Part shown: positions 40,794-49,002 of the stretch, one piece after another
Numbering within the stretch: position 1 is the stretch's first letter
Layout of the letters: the number at the start of each line of letters is the position of its first letter
Assembly (NCBI GenBank): GCA_964588995.1
Contig: CAZPQM010000003.1
Coordinates: 124,001 to 188,000, forward strand
Origin: CAZPQM01 sp964588995
Lineage (GTDB): Bacteria > Pseudomonadota > Alphaproteobacteria > Rickettsiales > UBA8987
Reading direction: 5' to 3'
Length of the DNA stretch: 64,000 bases
Translations under genes and position numbers: made by a program
Notes under the pieces: model-generated
Seen by the model: only the letters and a program-made list of their open reading frames with translations
Database searches by the model: none
What the model was told of the DNA's origin: nothing

Positions 40794-41753
40794 TTAATCG
40801 TTTAAGAGGAAGAGTGCAAGCACCGTTTTCTGGAACGCTTTGAAATTATTGTCCGACAGGGTGAGTAGGTAGGTTCGGCCATCGCGTTGAAAGCTCGCGA
40901 GCCCTTCGGCATTGTCGATATTCATATCGTTGTCCAGAAAGGCGAGCTCTTCCGCATCCAAAGTGCTGCCGGGGAATATTTCCGGATCGGAAACGCGCAG
41001 GATGCGATGTTTCAGCCCGCTGAAAATGCCGAAGGAACGCTCAAGAAACAGTAGGTCGCCGCTAGGAAGGCGGGTGGCATCAGTCAGCGCAAAATCTTTG
41101 TAATGCGGGTAGTTGATCGGCTCCGGCGGGCTGTCATTGGAAAAACGCCAGCCGATAATCTGGTTTTTTTCGTTGAGGCTGTCTTCCGCAAAGATCAGCA
41201 AGGAACCATCGGGCTGCAATATGATCGACTCAATGCCGCCATTATGATTGAGCTGATCGCTGATGTGCGCATCGAACACCATGGCATTCGTTGTATAGCG
41301 GTTCGTTTCAGGATGTTTGAACATACGTTCAAGCCGGTGAATGCGCTCATAGGCGATGAAAAACGCATCTTCAGCGTACTTTACGATCGCTTCGGCATCT
41401 TTATGCATCGACTCTTTGTAGGAAGTCGGGATGGGGCCAAAAACATTCACGTCGATCGCCCGCAGGCGGTGTTGATCCCAGTGAAGCGTCGCATCCAGAA
41501 AGAACCCGCGATCGGTCACCGCGTAGAGCCGTTCTCCGTCCCCGGTGACATCCAGGCCGGATAGTCCGCCAAAGCGGGGGTTTTCCGCCGTAAGCTCCCA
41601 CGCACCCAACAGGGTGAGGTCATCGACCGGGCAGGGCAGGCTTTCACAGCGATCGGAAATGATATGCGGCTTAATCTGAATGGAAAGCGGAGAAGCGAAA
41701 GCATTGCTGATGATCAGGCCACAAAACAGCCCGGTAATAAGGTGTCGAATCAC
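40794..41753 (-). CDS. Esterase-like activity of phytase family protein, exported
   Basis: From GTG 41753, which overlaps the upstream stop as GTGA, the product is 319 residues (329 from ATG 41783). A signal peptide (HLITGLFCGLIISNAFA, cut after AFA) is followed by a beta-propeller: LTAENPRFGGLSGLDVTGDG, ERLYAVTDRGFFLDATLHWD, DAFFIAYERIHRLERMF, GGIESIILQPDGSLLIFAED and MNIDNAEGLASFQRDGRTYL, the pattern of the phytase esterase-like domain. The true substrate is unknown. Two small lipoproteins are encoded just upstream in the same operon. Confidence 0.83.
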   Translation of the reverse strand: MIRHLITGLFCGLIISNAFASPLSIQIKPHIISDRCESLPCPVDDLTLLGAWELTAENPRFGGLSGLDVTGDGERLYAVTDRGFFLDATLHWDQHRLRAIDVNVFGPIPTSYKESMHKDAEAIVKYAEDAFFIAYERIHRLERMFKHPETNRYTTNAMVFDAHISDQLNHNGGIESIILQPDGSLLIFAEDSLNEKNQIIGWRFSNDSPPEPINYPHYKDFALTDATRLPSGDLLFLERSFGIFSGLKHRILRVSDPEIFPGSTLDAEELAFLDNDMNIDNAEGLASFQRDGRTYLLTLSDNNFKAFQKTVLALFLLND

Positions 41754-42088
41754 AGGCTTTCCTGTAAAACTTGCTTCCGGCAATAGGTAAAGGCGTCCTT
41801 CCAGCCGCGGTGATATTCATCGTTTTGCGCAAGGCGCCAGTCCTGCTCGAACAGGCGTCGATATTGAAATACGTTATTGGCCGAGGACGCAGCACCGGTC
41901 TGACAGCCATGTTGCCAACCCTGAATGTAAAGCGGGGAATAATTGCCGCGTGATGGCGGGCCGTCATACATGGTATAGCCCGGTTTGGAGGCGCAGGCGG
42001 ATAACAGCATCATCAGCGTTCCAATCTGAATCAAGGTTAAGCATCCCGCCCAAGCAGAACAACGTGATGTAAGTCGTATCCGTATCAT
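41750..42088 (-). CDS. Small lipoprotein, paralogue A
   Basis: The 112-residue protein has a long N-terminal signal with the lipobox LLSAC (Cys32). The mature part has YSPLYIQGWQHGCQTGAASS, FEQDWRLAQNDEYHRGWKDA and FTYCRKQVLQESL. The spacing Gly-Trp-x2-Gly-Cys-x2-Gly and the final Trp-x-Asp-Ala-x-x-Tyr-Cys recur in the adjacent gene, so the two are paralogues, perhaps with one intramolecular disulfide. It overlaps neighbours on both sides by four bases. Confidence 0.75.
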   Translation of the reverse strand: MIRIRLTSRCSAWAGCLTLIQIGTLMMLLSACASKPGYTMYDGPPSRGNYSPLYIQGWQHGCQTGAASSANNVFQYRRLFEQDWRLAQNDEYHRGWKDAFTYCRKQVLQESL

Positions 42089-42444
42089 ATGTTGCTATTA
42101 TGTCGCATGAGCGTGAGCATTGTAAAGGCGCAGTAATCATAGGCGTCCTGCCAGACGCGATAATACATAGCATCCTGCGCCAAAGTGCGGTCCAACCGGT
42201 AAACATGGGTACGAAATTGCGGCTGCACCAACTCGTTGGTGGAGGAGAGCCCGGACTCGCACCCGTCCATCCAGCCTTTCTGGTATTTCGGCGGTCCCTG
42301 CGGCGGGCGCAGCTCCATGCTGGTCGGCGTGTATTCCTCCTTCGCCATGCCACGATCGAGCGCGCGCGGTATCATACTGGTGCAAGCGGTTAAGGTAAAT
42401 GATAGCAATATTATGGTAAATATTCGGCCAACCATGTACGTCAT
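42085..42444 (-). CDS. Small lipoprotein, paralogue B
   Basis: The 119-residue protein starts MTYMVGRIFTIILLSFTLTA with the lipobox LTAC at Cys21. The mature domain repeats the paralogue A pattern: YQKGWMDGCESGLSSTNELV, QPQFRTHVYRLDRTLAQDAM and YYRVWQDAYDYCAFTML. Two cysteines per mature domain are conserved between the pair. It is the first gene of B-A-esterase-like. I recognise no named family. Confidence 0.75.
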   Translation of the reverse strand: MTYMVGRIFTIILLSFTLTACTSMIPRALDRGMAKEEYTPTSMELRPPQGPPKYQKGWMDGCESGLSSTNELVQPQFRTHVYRLDRTLAQDAMYYRVWQDAYDYCAFTMLTLMRHNSNI

Positions 42445-42713
42445 GTAGCACGAAATTTGGCCGCTGGCTAGTACCTGCTGACAGGAATAATCGTGTAGGA
42501 AAGAGCACGCAGTATGGTTTTTTTGTCAAAAATCGATTCTACCACCATGGAAATAAATATTTTATAAATATGATAAAATACTGATATATAACAAATAACT
42601 GGAATGTAGGTTTATAACATTTCCATCATACCAAAAGTGTAAATTGGTGTTGACGTGGCGGTGAGAATATGGATTATGCACACAACATTAACAACATCTT
42701 GTAGGGATACAGA
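42445..42713. other. AT-rich divergent intergenic region
   Basis: This 269-base space separates the lipoprotein operon (minus) from a secreted-protein gene (plus). Its middle (42540-42640) is very AT-rich. Apart from the promoter candidate near 42650 I see no gene, RNA or repeat in it. Confidence 0.5.
42650..42677 (+). promoter_or_regulatory. Putative sigma-70 promoter of the Gln-rich secreted-protein gene
   Basis: TTGACG (42650-42655) is a near-consensus -35 box. GATTAT (42672-42677), 16 bases on, matches four of six -10 positions. The leader to the ATG at 42714 would be about 30 bases. Confidence 0.4.
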
Positions 42714-43058
42714 ATGAGACATACTAAAATCGCCATATCATTTTTCATAACCGCTCTCTTCAGTGTGACAAATGTGCAAGCGCAAGGGTATCAGGCCGTT
42801 CCAAAGGCATATTACAGTCAGCAAAGCACCTCCGGGCTGGATGTTGCGGCAATTGACCGCATGTTGCAGCAGGATACGATGATCGATTATCGCCGTATTG
42901 TCGTGCCGGCTCCGGCTGAGCAGCCACGCTTTGTCGTTCCAGTACAGCCCCAGCAGGTCGTACAGGCGCAGCCACAAATTCAGGCGCAGCCACAAATTCA
43001 GGCGCAAAACTATTATGCACCGCAGGCAGCCCAGCCGTATCAGCGCTACGGTTGGTAA
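42714..43058 (+). CDS. Secreted Gln/Pro-rich small protein
   Basis: The 114-residue product has a signal peptide (IAISFFITALFSVTNVQA, cut before QGYQ). The mature chain is polar: YYSQQSTSGLDVAAIDRMLQ, then a Pro/Val/Gln-rich tail with a tandem repeat of the six residues QAQPQI, ending QPYQRYGW. The DNA shows two 18-base copies at 42963-42998. It is probably disordered and envelope-associated. It has its own promoter and terminator, so it is expressed alone. No family is recognised. Confidence 0.7.
   Translation: MRHTKIAISFFITALFSVTNVQAQGYQAVPKAYYSQQSTSGLDVAAIDRMLQQDTMIDYRRIVVPAPAEQPRFVVPVQPQQVVQAQPQIQAQPQIQAQNYYAPQAAQPYQRYGW
42963..42998 (+). repeat. Two tandem 18-bp direct repeats within a CDS
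   Basis: CAGGCGCAGCCACAAATT occurs twice in tandem and a third partial copy (CAGGCGCA) follows. It encodes QAQPQI twice in frame, so copy-number change would not alter the reading frame. Confidence 0.85.
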
Positions 43059-43097
43059 GAATGCGTCCATTGCGTTAATCTGAGACATTCTATATGA

Positions 43098-43130
43098 GCG
43101 TCCCGAAAAATGCCTTCGGGGCGCTTTTTT
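43098..43130 (+). terminator. Rho-independent terminator after the Gln-rich protein gene
   Basis: GCGTCCCGAA (43098-43107) pairs with TTCGGGGCGC (43115-43124) as a 10-bp stem with one G-T pair, followed directly by six T residues. It lies 40 bases after the stop codon at 43058. Confidence 0.9.
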
Positions 43131-43152
43131 ATGTGATTTAAGGCGGAAAAAC

Positions 43153-43161
43153 TGTTACACT
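43153..43161 (+). promoter_or_regulatory. Putative extended -10 element
   Basis: TGTTACACT resembles an extended -10 box just before GGAGGG and the ATG at 43178. The leader would be only about ten bases. It follows directly after a terminator, so some promoter is needed here. Confidence 0.4.
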
Positions 43162-43177
43162 AAGTTTCGGAGGGATC

Positions 43178-43576
43178 ATGATCAACAACGCTACATCTGT
43201 TCCGTTATCGGGATTGCAGGCGGCAAATAAGCAGCTAGCCGCATCGGCGAGTAACACCGCGAATCAGCTTTCGACCACGTCGAACGTGAATGGTGAATTG
43301 AAAGCGGAGCCGTATCGCGCGGTTGAAGTGGTCAATCAATCATTAGACTCACGCGGGGTGCGGAGTGACTTTCGTGAATCTGCCCGGCCGAACCCGGTTA
43401 TTTTTCAGCCGGACAATATTGCTGCCGACGAAAACGGGCTGGTTACCCTGCCTAATACTGATCAGGTCAGTGATACGGTCACGCGTTTGCAGGCTGAGCA
43501 ATCCTTCCGCGCAAATTTGCAGGTTTTCTCTGCAATTGATGACACTCTGGGTTCGCTGCTCGATCGTAGTGAATAA
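43178..43576 (+). CDS. Flagellar basal-body rod-type protein (FlgC-like)
   Basis: The 132-residue protein has the rod-family N-terminus SVPLSGLQAANKQLAASASN with TANQLST, matching the SGLxAAxxxLxxxAxNxAN pattern. A central segment with RAVEVVNQSLDSRGVR and FQPDNIAADENGLVTLPNTD resembles FlgC. The C-terminal helix TRLQAEQSFRANLQVFSAID pairs with the first. It stands alone away from the flagellar island, so it may be an accessory rod or rod-like protein, not the main FlgC. Confidence 0.75.
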   Translation: MINNATSVPLSGLQAANKQLAASASNTANQLSTTSNVNGELKAEPYRAVEVVNQSLDSRGVRSDFRESARPNPVIFQPDNIAADENGLVTLPNTDQVSDTVTRLQAEQSFRANLQVFSAIDDTLGSLLDRSE

Positions 43577-43652
43577 CCACTAAATCCTTGCCTTTTGGCT
43601 CTATAACTCTATACATACACGCAATATTTTAACGTTTAGAACGGGTGTCGCT

Positions 43653-43940
43653 ATGTCTCTTACACAGGCAGACGTGCTGAAAATTGCGAAATTATCACGT
43701 CTTAAAATCGATGATCGGCAAACCAGCGCGATAACAAATGACCTGAACAGTATTTTCAATTGGATTGAGCAGCTTCAGGAAGTCGATGTGGAAGACGTAC
43801 CGGCGATGGCGGGCGTTGGTGATAATATTCAGCGTTTGCGGCATGACGAAGTAACCGATGGTAATATTAAAGACAAAGTGCTTTCCAACGCGCCAAAATC
43901 TGCGTTCGACTGTTATGTTGTGCCGAAAGTGGTGGAGTAA
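43653..43940 (+). CDS. gatC: Aspartyl/glutamyl-tRNA amidotransferase subunit C
   Basis: GatC is the small clamp of the GatCAB complex that turns Glu-tRNA(Gln) and Asp-tRNA(Asn) into the amides. The 95-residue protein has LTQADVLKIAKLSRLKIDDR, LNSIFNWIEQLQEVDVEDVP and LRHDEVTDGNIKDKVLSNAP, typical of the family, and ends FDCYVVPKVVE. It is followed 3 bases later by gatA. Confidence 0.95.
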   Translation: MSLTQADVLKIAKLSRLKIDDRQTSAITNDLNSIFNWIEQLQEVDVEDVPAMAGVGDNIQRLRHDEVTDGNIKDKVLSNAPKSAFDCYVVPKVVE

Positions 43941-43943
43941 GTC

Positions 43944-45458
43944 ATGACCGAACTCACGAAACTGACGATTAGCGAGGCCAAGAAAGGCCTGAAGGCAAAT
44001 ACATTTTCTGCGACTGAACTGACGGAAAGCTACATCGCCGCGATGGAAGCGAATAGAGGCCTCAATGCCTATATCACCGAAACGCCGGACATCGCGCTGA
44101 GTCAGGCAAAACAGGCGGATGAACGCTACGCGAAAGGCGAGGCGAATGGCTTGCTGGACGGTATCCCCATCGCGGTGAAGGATTTATTCTGCACGGAGGG
44201 CGTCAAAACCACGGCGGCTTCGAAAATACTGGATCATTTCATCCCCCCTTACGAATCGACCGTAACGCAGAATATGTTTGCCGAAGGCGCGGTGATGCTG
44301 GGTAAAACCAACCTCGACCAGTTCGCTATGGGTTCGGGTAATGTGACTTCCTATCACGGCAATGTCATTAACCCTTGGAAAGCGAATGACTCCGATAAAG
44401 ACCTTGTGCCGGGCGGTTCCTCTGGTGGTTCATCGGCTGCTGTCGCGGCGCGCATCGCAGCGGCGGCGCTTGGCACAGATACGGGCGGCTCAATCCGCCA
44501 GCCTGCGGCGTTTACTGGAACCGTGGGCGTCAAACCAACTTATGGGCGCTGCTCACGATTCGGTACGATTGCCTTTGCAAGCTCGCTCGATCAGGCAGGG
44601 CCGATTGCGCGCGATGTGAAAGACGCCGCAACGCTACTTCAGGCGATTAGCGGGTTCGACCCGAACGACTCGACCTCGGCGGATGTGCCCGTACCACATT
44701 GGAGCGAAGAACTCGCGCCCAATGTAAAAGGACTCAAAATCGGTATTCCAAAGGAATATCAAGCGGATGGTATGCCTGCTGAAATTACCGAAATGTGGGA
44801 AAAATCTGCTGAATGGTTAAAAGAAGCAGGGGCAGAAATTGTCGATATCTCGCTTCCGCATACAAAATACGCACTGGCGACGTATTATATTGTTGCGCCG
44901 GCAGAGGCCTCCTCCAACCTCGCGCGCTATGACGGGGTGCGCTATGGCCACCGTACGGCAGAAGCGGTGAAAAGCCTTGATGAAATGTATGAACTCACCC
45001 GCGCGGAAGGGTTTGGCGATGAAGTCAAGCGCCGGATTATGATCGGTACATATGTGCTCTCAGCCGGATATTATGACGCCTATTACCGCCGCGCGCAAAA
45101 AATCCGCACGCTGATCGCGCGAGATTTTACAAGCGCGTACGAGCAGGTGGATGCGATATTAACGCCGACGACCCCGTCTTCCGCCTTCGCCATTGGTGAA
45201 AATGAAGATGATCCGGTCAAAATGTACTTAAATGACCTCTTTACCGTACCCACCTCGTTGGCAGGCTTGCCCGGCATGAGCGTACCGGTAGGGCTGGACG
45301 CGCGCGGCCTTCCACTAGGCGTGCAAATCATCGGCAAGGCCTTTGATGAGCAAACGATGCTGAATGTCGGTAAGGTAGTGGAAGAGGCGGCAGGGTTTGC
45401 AGCAGTGCCGCAGATAAATGGATTATTAGATGATTCGATGATTAGACAACATGGCTAG
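43944..45458 (+). CDS. gatA: Glutamyl-tRNA(Gln) amidotransferase subunit A
   Basis: GatA releases ammonia from glutamine and channels it to GatB. The 504-residue protein has the amidase Ser-cisSer-Lys triad: Lys79 in PIAVKDLF, the Ser-rich loop VPGGSSGGSSAAVAARIAAA (about residues 154-173) and GTDTGGSIRQPAAFTGTVG with the nucleophile. VGVKPTYGRCSRFGTIAFAS and the C-terminal FTVPTSLAGLPGMSVPVGLD confirm GatA. Its final eight bases overlap a four-helix-bundle gene that lies between gatA and gatB. Confidence 0.97.
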   Translation: MTELTKLTISEAKKGLKANTFSATELTESYIAAMEANRGLNAYITETPDIALSQAKQADERYAKGEANGLLDGIPIAVKDLFCTEGVKTTAASKILDHFIPPYESTVTQNMFAEGAVMLGKTNLDQFAMGSGNVTSYHGNVINPWKANDSDKDLVPGGSSGGSSAAVAARIAAAALGTDTGGSIRQPAAFTGTVGVKPTYGRCSRFGTIAFASSLDQAGPIARDVKDAATLLQAISGFDPNDSTSADVPVPHWSEELAPNVKGLKIGIPKEYQADGMPAEITEMWEKSAEWLKEAGAEIVDISLPHTKYALATYYIVAPAEASSNLARYDGVRYGHRTAEAVKSLDEMYELTRAEGFGDEVKRRIMIGTYVLSAGYYDAYYRRAQKIRTLIARDFTSAYEQVDAILTPTTPSSAFAIGENEDDPVKMYLNDLFTVPTSLAGLPGMSVPVGLDARGLPLGVQIIGKAFDEQTMLNVGKVVEEAAGFAAVPQINGLLDDSMIRQHG

Positions 45459-45834
45459 TTTTGTATCATCTGCTATGGACCTGGAGGTGTTTAAGCTGGC
45501 GTATGACGTATCGTTGAAAATACATACATTATGTTTACAGTTTCCAAAAGCAGAACAATTTGCACTTTCGAGTCAGATGCGGCGCGCAAGTAAAGGAATT
45601 TGTACAAATATCCTAGAAGGGTTTGCCAAGCAGCCTCATTCCAAAGCCGAGTTTAAACGATTTTTAGTGATTGCCATTGGTAGCGCAAACGAGATGGTGC
45701 TATGGCTTAAATATTGTAAAGACCTGAATTACATAGAAGCTTCTAATGCGGATAGATTATCAAATCAGTATGGACAAATTGCCGCAATGCTTCAAAATCT
45801 ACATCAACGTTCTAGTGAGCAGGTGCCCGCATGA
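45451..45834 (+). CDS. Four-helix-bundle protein (23S intervening-sequence S23 family) between gatA and gatB
   Basis: Members of this family are encoded within 23S rRNA intervening sequences or elsewhere in genomes and form four-helix bundles that may bind nucleic acid. The 127-residue protein has the pattern MDLEVFKLAYDVSLKIHTLC, EQFALSSQMRRASKGICTNI, LEGFAKQPHSKAEFKRFLVI and AIGSANEMVLWLKYCKDL. The usual IAEGxGR motif here reads ILEGFAKQ. It overlaps gatA by eight bases and gatB by four (ATGA), so it is inside the GatCAB operon and translationally coupled. The family's role is not established. Confidence 0.88.
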   Translation: MASFVSSAMDLEVFKLAYDVSLKIHTLCLQFPKAEQFALSSQMRRASKGICTNILEGFAKQPHSKAEFKRFLVIAIGSANEMVLWLKYCKDLNYIEASNADRLSNQYGQIAAMLQNLHQRSSEQVPA

Positions 45835-47321
45835 CTTTATCCAATCATTCAACAATCGAATCATCTAACTATCTAACAGGTAATACCGGCGAGTGGGAGG
45901 TTGTGATCGGCCTCGAAATACACGCGCAGGTGACCTCAAATTCTAAGCTTTTTTCCGGTGCAGGGGTGGGGTTTGGCGCAGAGCCGAATCAGAATGTAAG
46001 CCTTATAGATGCAGCGATGCCAGGCATGCTGCCGGTGCTAAACGAATATTGCGTAGAACAGGCAGTGCGCACGGGGCTCGGGCTAAATGCAAAAATTAAC
46101 CTCCGCAGCGTCTTTGACCGCAAAAACTATTTTTACGCAGATTTGCCACAAGGCTACCAGATTTCGCAATTTTCTGACCCGATTGTGGGTGAAGGACTCG
46201 TGAAGGTCGATATGCCCGATGGTAGTGTGATTGATTGCGGGATCGAGCGGATTCACCTAGAGCAGGATGCTGGGAAATCAATGCATGATCAGTCGCCAAC
46301 CGAGAGTTATATTGACCTTAACCGTTCAGGCGTGGCGCTGATGGAAATTGTGACCAAGCCGGATCTACGTTCGGCGGAGCAGGCGGGTGAATTTATGAAA
46401 AAACTCCGTTCAATTTTGCGCTATCTCGGCACGTGTGATGCGGATATGGAAAAGGGAAATATGCGCTGTGATGCAAATATTTCGGTGCGTAAACCGGGTG
46501 GAGAGCTTGGAACGCGCAATGAAATCAAAAACTTAAATTCGATTCGCTTCATCATCGCCGCTATAAATTATGAAGCACGACGGCAAATTGAGCTGATTGA
46601 ATCGGGCGGAACGGTTGAACAGGCGACGCGGCTTTATGATACGAGCACAGGCGAAACACGAGTCATGCGCACGAAAGAAGATGCGCATGATTACCGCTAT
46701 TTTCCGGATCCTGATTTGTATCCGCTGGTGATCGAGCAAGCATTTGTCGATGCGATTAACGATAACCTGCCGGAATTACCGGACGAAAAGCGCGCGCGTT
46801 ATATGCAGGATTTTGGACTTTCGGCCTATGATGCAAGCGTGTTGGTCGCGGAGCAGGAATCGGCGGCCTATTTCGAACAAGTGGCAGAAGGAAATGATCC
46901 AAAACTTGCGGCAAACTGGGTGACTGCGGAGCTATTTGGAAGGTTAAATAAGGAAAACCTCTCAATTGCGGAAAGTCCAATATCGGAAGAGCAGCTTTCG
47001 GGCATAGTGACACTCATTAGTAACGACACAATTTCGGGCAAAATCGGTAAACAGGTACTCGATTTGATGCTGACGGATGACTTTAAAGGGCAATCTGCTG
47101 AAGCAATCGTGGAGGCGAAAGGCCTTAAGCAGGTAACCGATATGGGTGAGATCGAGAAAATAGTCGATGAAGTGCTCGCGCAAAATCATGGTCAGGTAGA
47201 AGCCTATAAACAGGGTAAAACCAACCTGCTTGGCTTCTTTGTCGGTCAGGTGATGAAAGCAACCGGCGGTAAGGCCAATCCGAAAGCGGTAAACGAGCTG
47301 CTGCAGCAAAAATTACAATAG
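45831..47321 (+). CDS. gatB: Aspartyl/glutamyl-tRNA amidotransferase subunit B
   Basis: GatB phosphorylates the misacylated tRNA and adds ammonia supplied by GatA. The 496-residue protein has EWEVVIGLEIHAQVTSNSKL (about residues 21-40), DRKNYFYADLPQGYQISQFS, LMEIVTKPDLRSAEQAGEFM, MRCDANISVRKPGGELGTRN and EIKNLNSIRFIIAAINYEAR, then the YqeY-like tail ending NELLQQKLQ. The N-terminal 20 residues are non-conserved. The ATG is coupled to the four-helix-bundle stop as ATGA. Confidence 0.97.
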   Translation: MTLSNHSTIESSNYLTGNTGEWEVVIGLEIHAQVTSNSKLFSGAGVGFGAEPNQNVSLIDAAMPGMLPVLNEYCVEQAVRTGLGLNAKINLRSVFDRKNYFYADLPQGYQISQFSDPIVGEGLVKVDMPDGSVIDCGIERIHLEQDAGKSMHDQSPTESYIDLNRSGVALMEIVTKPDLRSAEQAGEFMKKLRSILRYLGTCDADMEKGNMRCDANISVRKPGGELGTRNEIKNLNSIRFIIAAINYEARRQIELIESGGTVEQATRLYDTSTGETRVMRTKEDAHDYRYFPDPDLYPLVIEQAFVDAINDNLPELPDEKRARYMQDFGLSAYDASVLVAEQESAAYFEQVAEGNDPKLAANWVTAELFGRLNKENLSIAESPISEEQLSGIVTLISNDTISGKIGKQVLDLMLTDDFKGQSAEAIVEAKGLKQVTDMGEIEKIVDEVLAQNHGQVEAYKQGKTNLLGFFVGQVMKATGGKANPKAVNELLQQKLQ

Positions 47322-47357
47322 CCGGATTGCGCGCCATAATAATAAACTAGGATAGGC

Positions 47358-47648
47358 ATGAATTCATCGCAGCCGACGAAAACCGAACCGCCAAAACTGT
47401 ACCAACTGCTGGGTATGGTGGCGTCTCTGATCGCGTGGGTGACGGCCTTTGCAACCTTGCACTTGGCGCATGAAGATAAGCTCGCGGCCCTGACAGCTTG
47501 GGTTGTGGTGCTGGGGTGCTATGGGCTATCTATTATATTTCATAATATTGTTTCGCACTTAAAACTGCTCACCTTTTCACATAAAGGTATTATGGTAAGT
47601 ACGGCCTTTATGTATATCCCTATGATGCTGTTTTATGCACTATGGTAG
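47358..47648 (+). CDS. Small three-helix membrane protein, function unknown
   Basis: The 96-residue protein has hydrophobic segments at about residues 13-33 (QLLGMVASLIAWVTAFATLH), 40-62 (LTAWVVVLGCYGLSIIFHNI) and 74-96 (GIMVSTAFMYIPMMLFYALW). There is no signal-type cleavage site. It follows gatB by 36 bases and has AGGATAGG before the ATG. No family is recognised. Confidence 0.65.
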   Translation: MNSSQPTKTEPPKLYQLLGMVASLIAWVTAFATLHLAHEDKLAALTAWVVVLGCYGLSIIFHNIVSHLKLLTFSHKGIMVSTAFMYIPMMLFYALW

Positions 47649-47722
47649 CGATTGAACGGTGATCATAAAATAAAAGATGAGTATAAACAACAGGTTAATA
47701 CTAAAACGTTTCGCTGATAGTT

Positions 47723-48064
47723 ATGAAAAATAAAGAGGGGACCATAAAGCGGGTATTTCAGGGCCATATGCCCCTAATCCGCATTTTCTGGTGGGGTGGC
47801 ATCGTGCTACACTGGCTAGTGCCCATTGCTGCTGCCGCGCTTATGCTCCTGCTGTTCCTGCCGGGTGAGAATGAACTGGTCTATTTCTATACCGGCATCT
47901 ACATCCTGTTTTTCCATGCCATCTATATCGTGCTGGTGATGAAAAATCGTCATAATCGCAGCGCACGGGGGATGCCTGCTTTCTCAGCTATTGTGCTGGT
48001 GGGCTGGCCGATCTACTGTGTGCTTGCCGGATTAACCTATTATTTTACCCGAGGGGCCGCCTGA
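47723..48064 (+). CDS. Small membrane protein, function unknown
   Basis: The 113-residue protein has hydrophobic segments at about residues 17-48 (FWWGGIVLHWLVPIAAAALM), 52-74 (LVYFYTGIYILFFHAIYIVL) and 90-112 (AIVLVGWPIYCVLAGLTYYF), with basic loops facing the cytosol. It ends one base before the next ATG (48066), which suggests coupling to the HAD hydrolase gene. No family is recognised. Confidence 0.68.
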   Translation: MKNKEGTIKRVFQGHMPLIRIFWWGGIVLHWLVPIAAAALMLLLFLPGENELVYFYTGIYILFFHAIYIVLVMKNRHNRSARGMPAFSAIVLVGWPIYCVLAGLTYYFTRGAA

Positions 48065-48065
48065 T

Positions 48066-48980
48066 ATGACCTACCAACTGATAAGCGCGATGTCTGAAAT
48101 TGCGGACCGCTATGATGCCTATATCATTGATTTATGGGGTGTATTGCACGATGGTATGCAGCCTTATCCGGGAGCAAAAGAGGCGCTTGAAGCGTTACGC
48201 CAGCAGAATAAGGAAGTGATTTTATTGTCGAATGCGCCCAGACGCGCAGTGAAAGCCGAACAGCGGCTGAATGAGCTGGGATTTGGCACAGAGTTATATG
48301 ACTATGTTGTCACGAGTGGAGAATTGACTTACCGCTACCTGACCGAAGAGTATAAGCAGGCGCTGTCACAGGTGCTGAACGCTACCACCGGGCAGGCGGA
48401 AGGTAAGTATGGCCTGAATTATTTTTATATTGGCCCGGAAAAGGACCTCGATTTACTGCATGGGGGCGGCTTTAACCGGGTGGAAACGGCGATGGAAGCG
48501 GATTTCGCGCTGGTTACCGGGTTTGATGCCTTCGGGGATGAGATGGAGACAAAACTGCCTTTTATGCAGGAGGCGCTTGCGGCAAAATTAACGTTATATT
48601 GCGCTAATCCGGATATGAAAGTGGTCAATCAGCAAGGACAGACGATGCTTTGCGCCGGGCGTCTCGGTGAATGGTACCAGCAGCAGGATGGTAAGGTCGA
48701 GTTTTTCGGCAAACCGCATAGTGGTGCTTACCGTGCCTGTATGGAGTTGCTTCATGTGACGGATTCTGCCCGGATGGTGGCGGTTGGTGACTCCTTACAC
48801 ACGGATGTTGCAGGTGCACGAGGCGCTGGGATCGACAGTGTGTTCTGCGCCGCGGGAATCCATCTGGATGAAGTTGTTATGGGTGCATGGGGTGATAACC
48901 CATCGGCAGAGAGGCTGGAGGCGTTATTCAACGAATACCGTATCACACCAACCTACGTTATGCCATCATTTTCTATTTGA
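48066..48980 (+). CDS. HAD-superfamily class IIA hydrolase (TIGR01459-like)
   Basis: The 304-residue protein resembles NagD-like sugar-phosphate phosphatases. Motif I is YDAYIIDLWGVLHDGMQPYP with the nucleophilic Asp (DLWGVLHDG), motif II is EVILLSNAPRR, motif III falls near EFFGKPHSGAYRACMELL, and motif IV is MVAVGDSLHTDVAGARGAGI. The cap between II and III is the class IIA type. This subgroup is widespread in Alphaproteobacteria; its substrate is unknown. Confidence 0.88.
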   Translation: MTYQLISAMSEIADRYDAYIIDLWGVLHDGMQPYPGAKEALEALRQQNKEVILLSNAPRRAVKAEQRLNELGFGTELYDYVVTSGELTYRYLTEEYKQALSQVLNATTGQAEGKYGLNYFYIGPEKDLDLLHGGGFNRVETAMEADFALVTGFDAFGDEMETKLPFMQEALAAKLTLYCANPDMKVVNQQGQTMLCAGRLGEWYQQQDGKVEFFGKPHSGAYRACMELLHVTDSARMVAVGDSLHTDVAGARGAGIDSVFCAAGIHLDEVVMGAWGDNPSAERLEALFNEYRITPTYVMPSFSI

Positions 48981-49002
48981 AACAGTGAGTTAACAGCCCA
49001 TT

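Noticed and set aside
42963..43008. Short tandem repeats considered as a CRISPR start
   Set aside because: The 18-base units are directly adjacent with no spacers and encode a peptide repeat in frame inside a secreted-protein gene.
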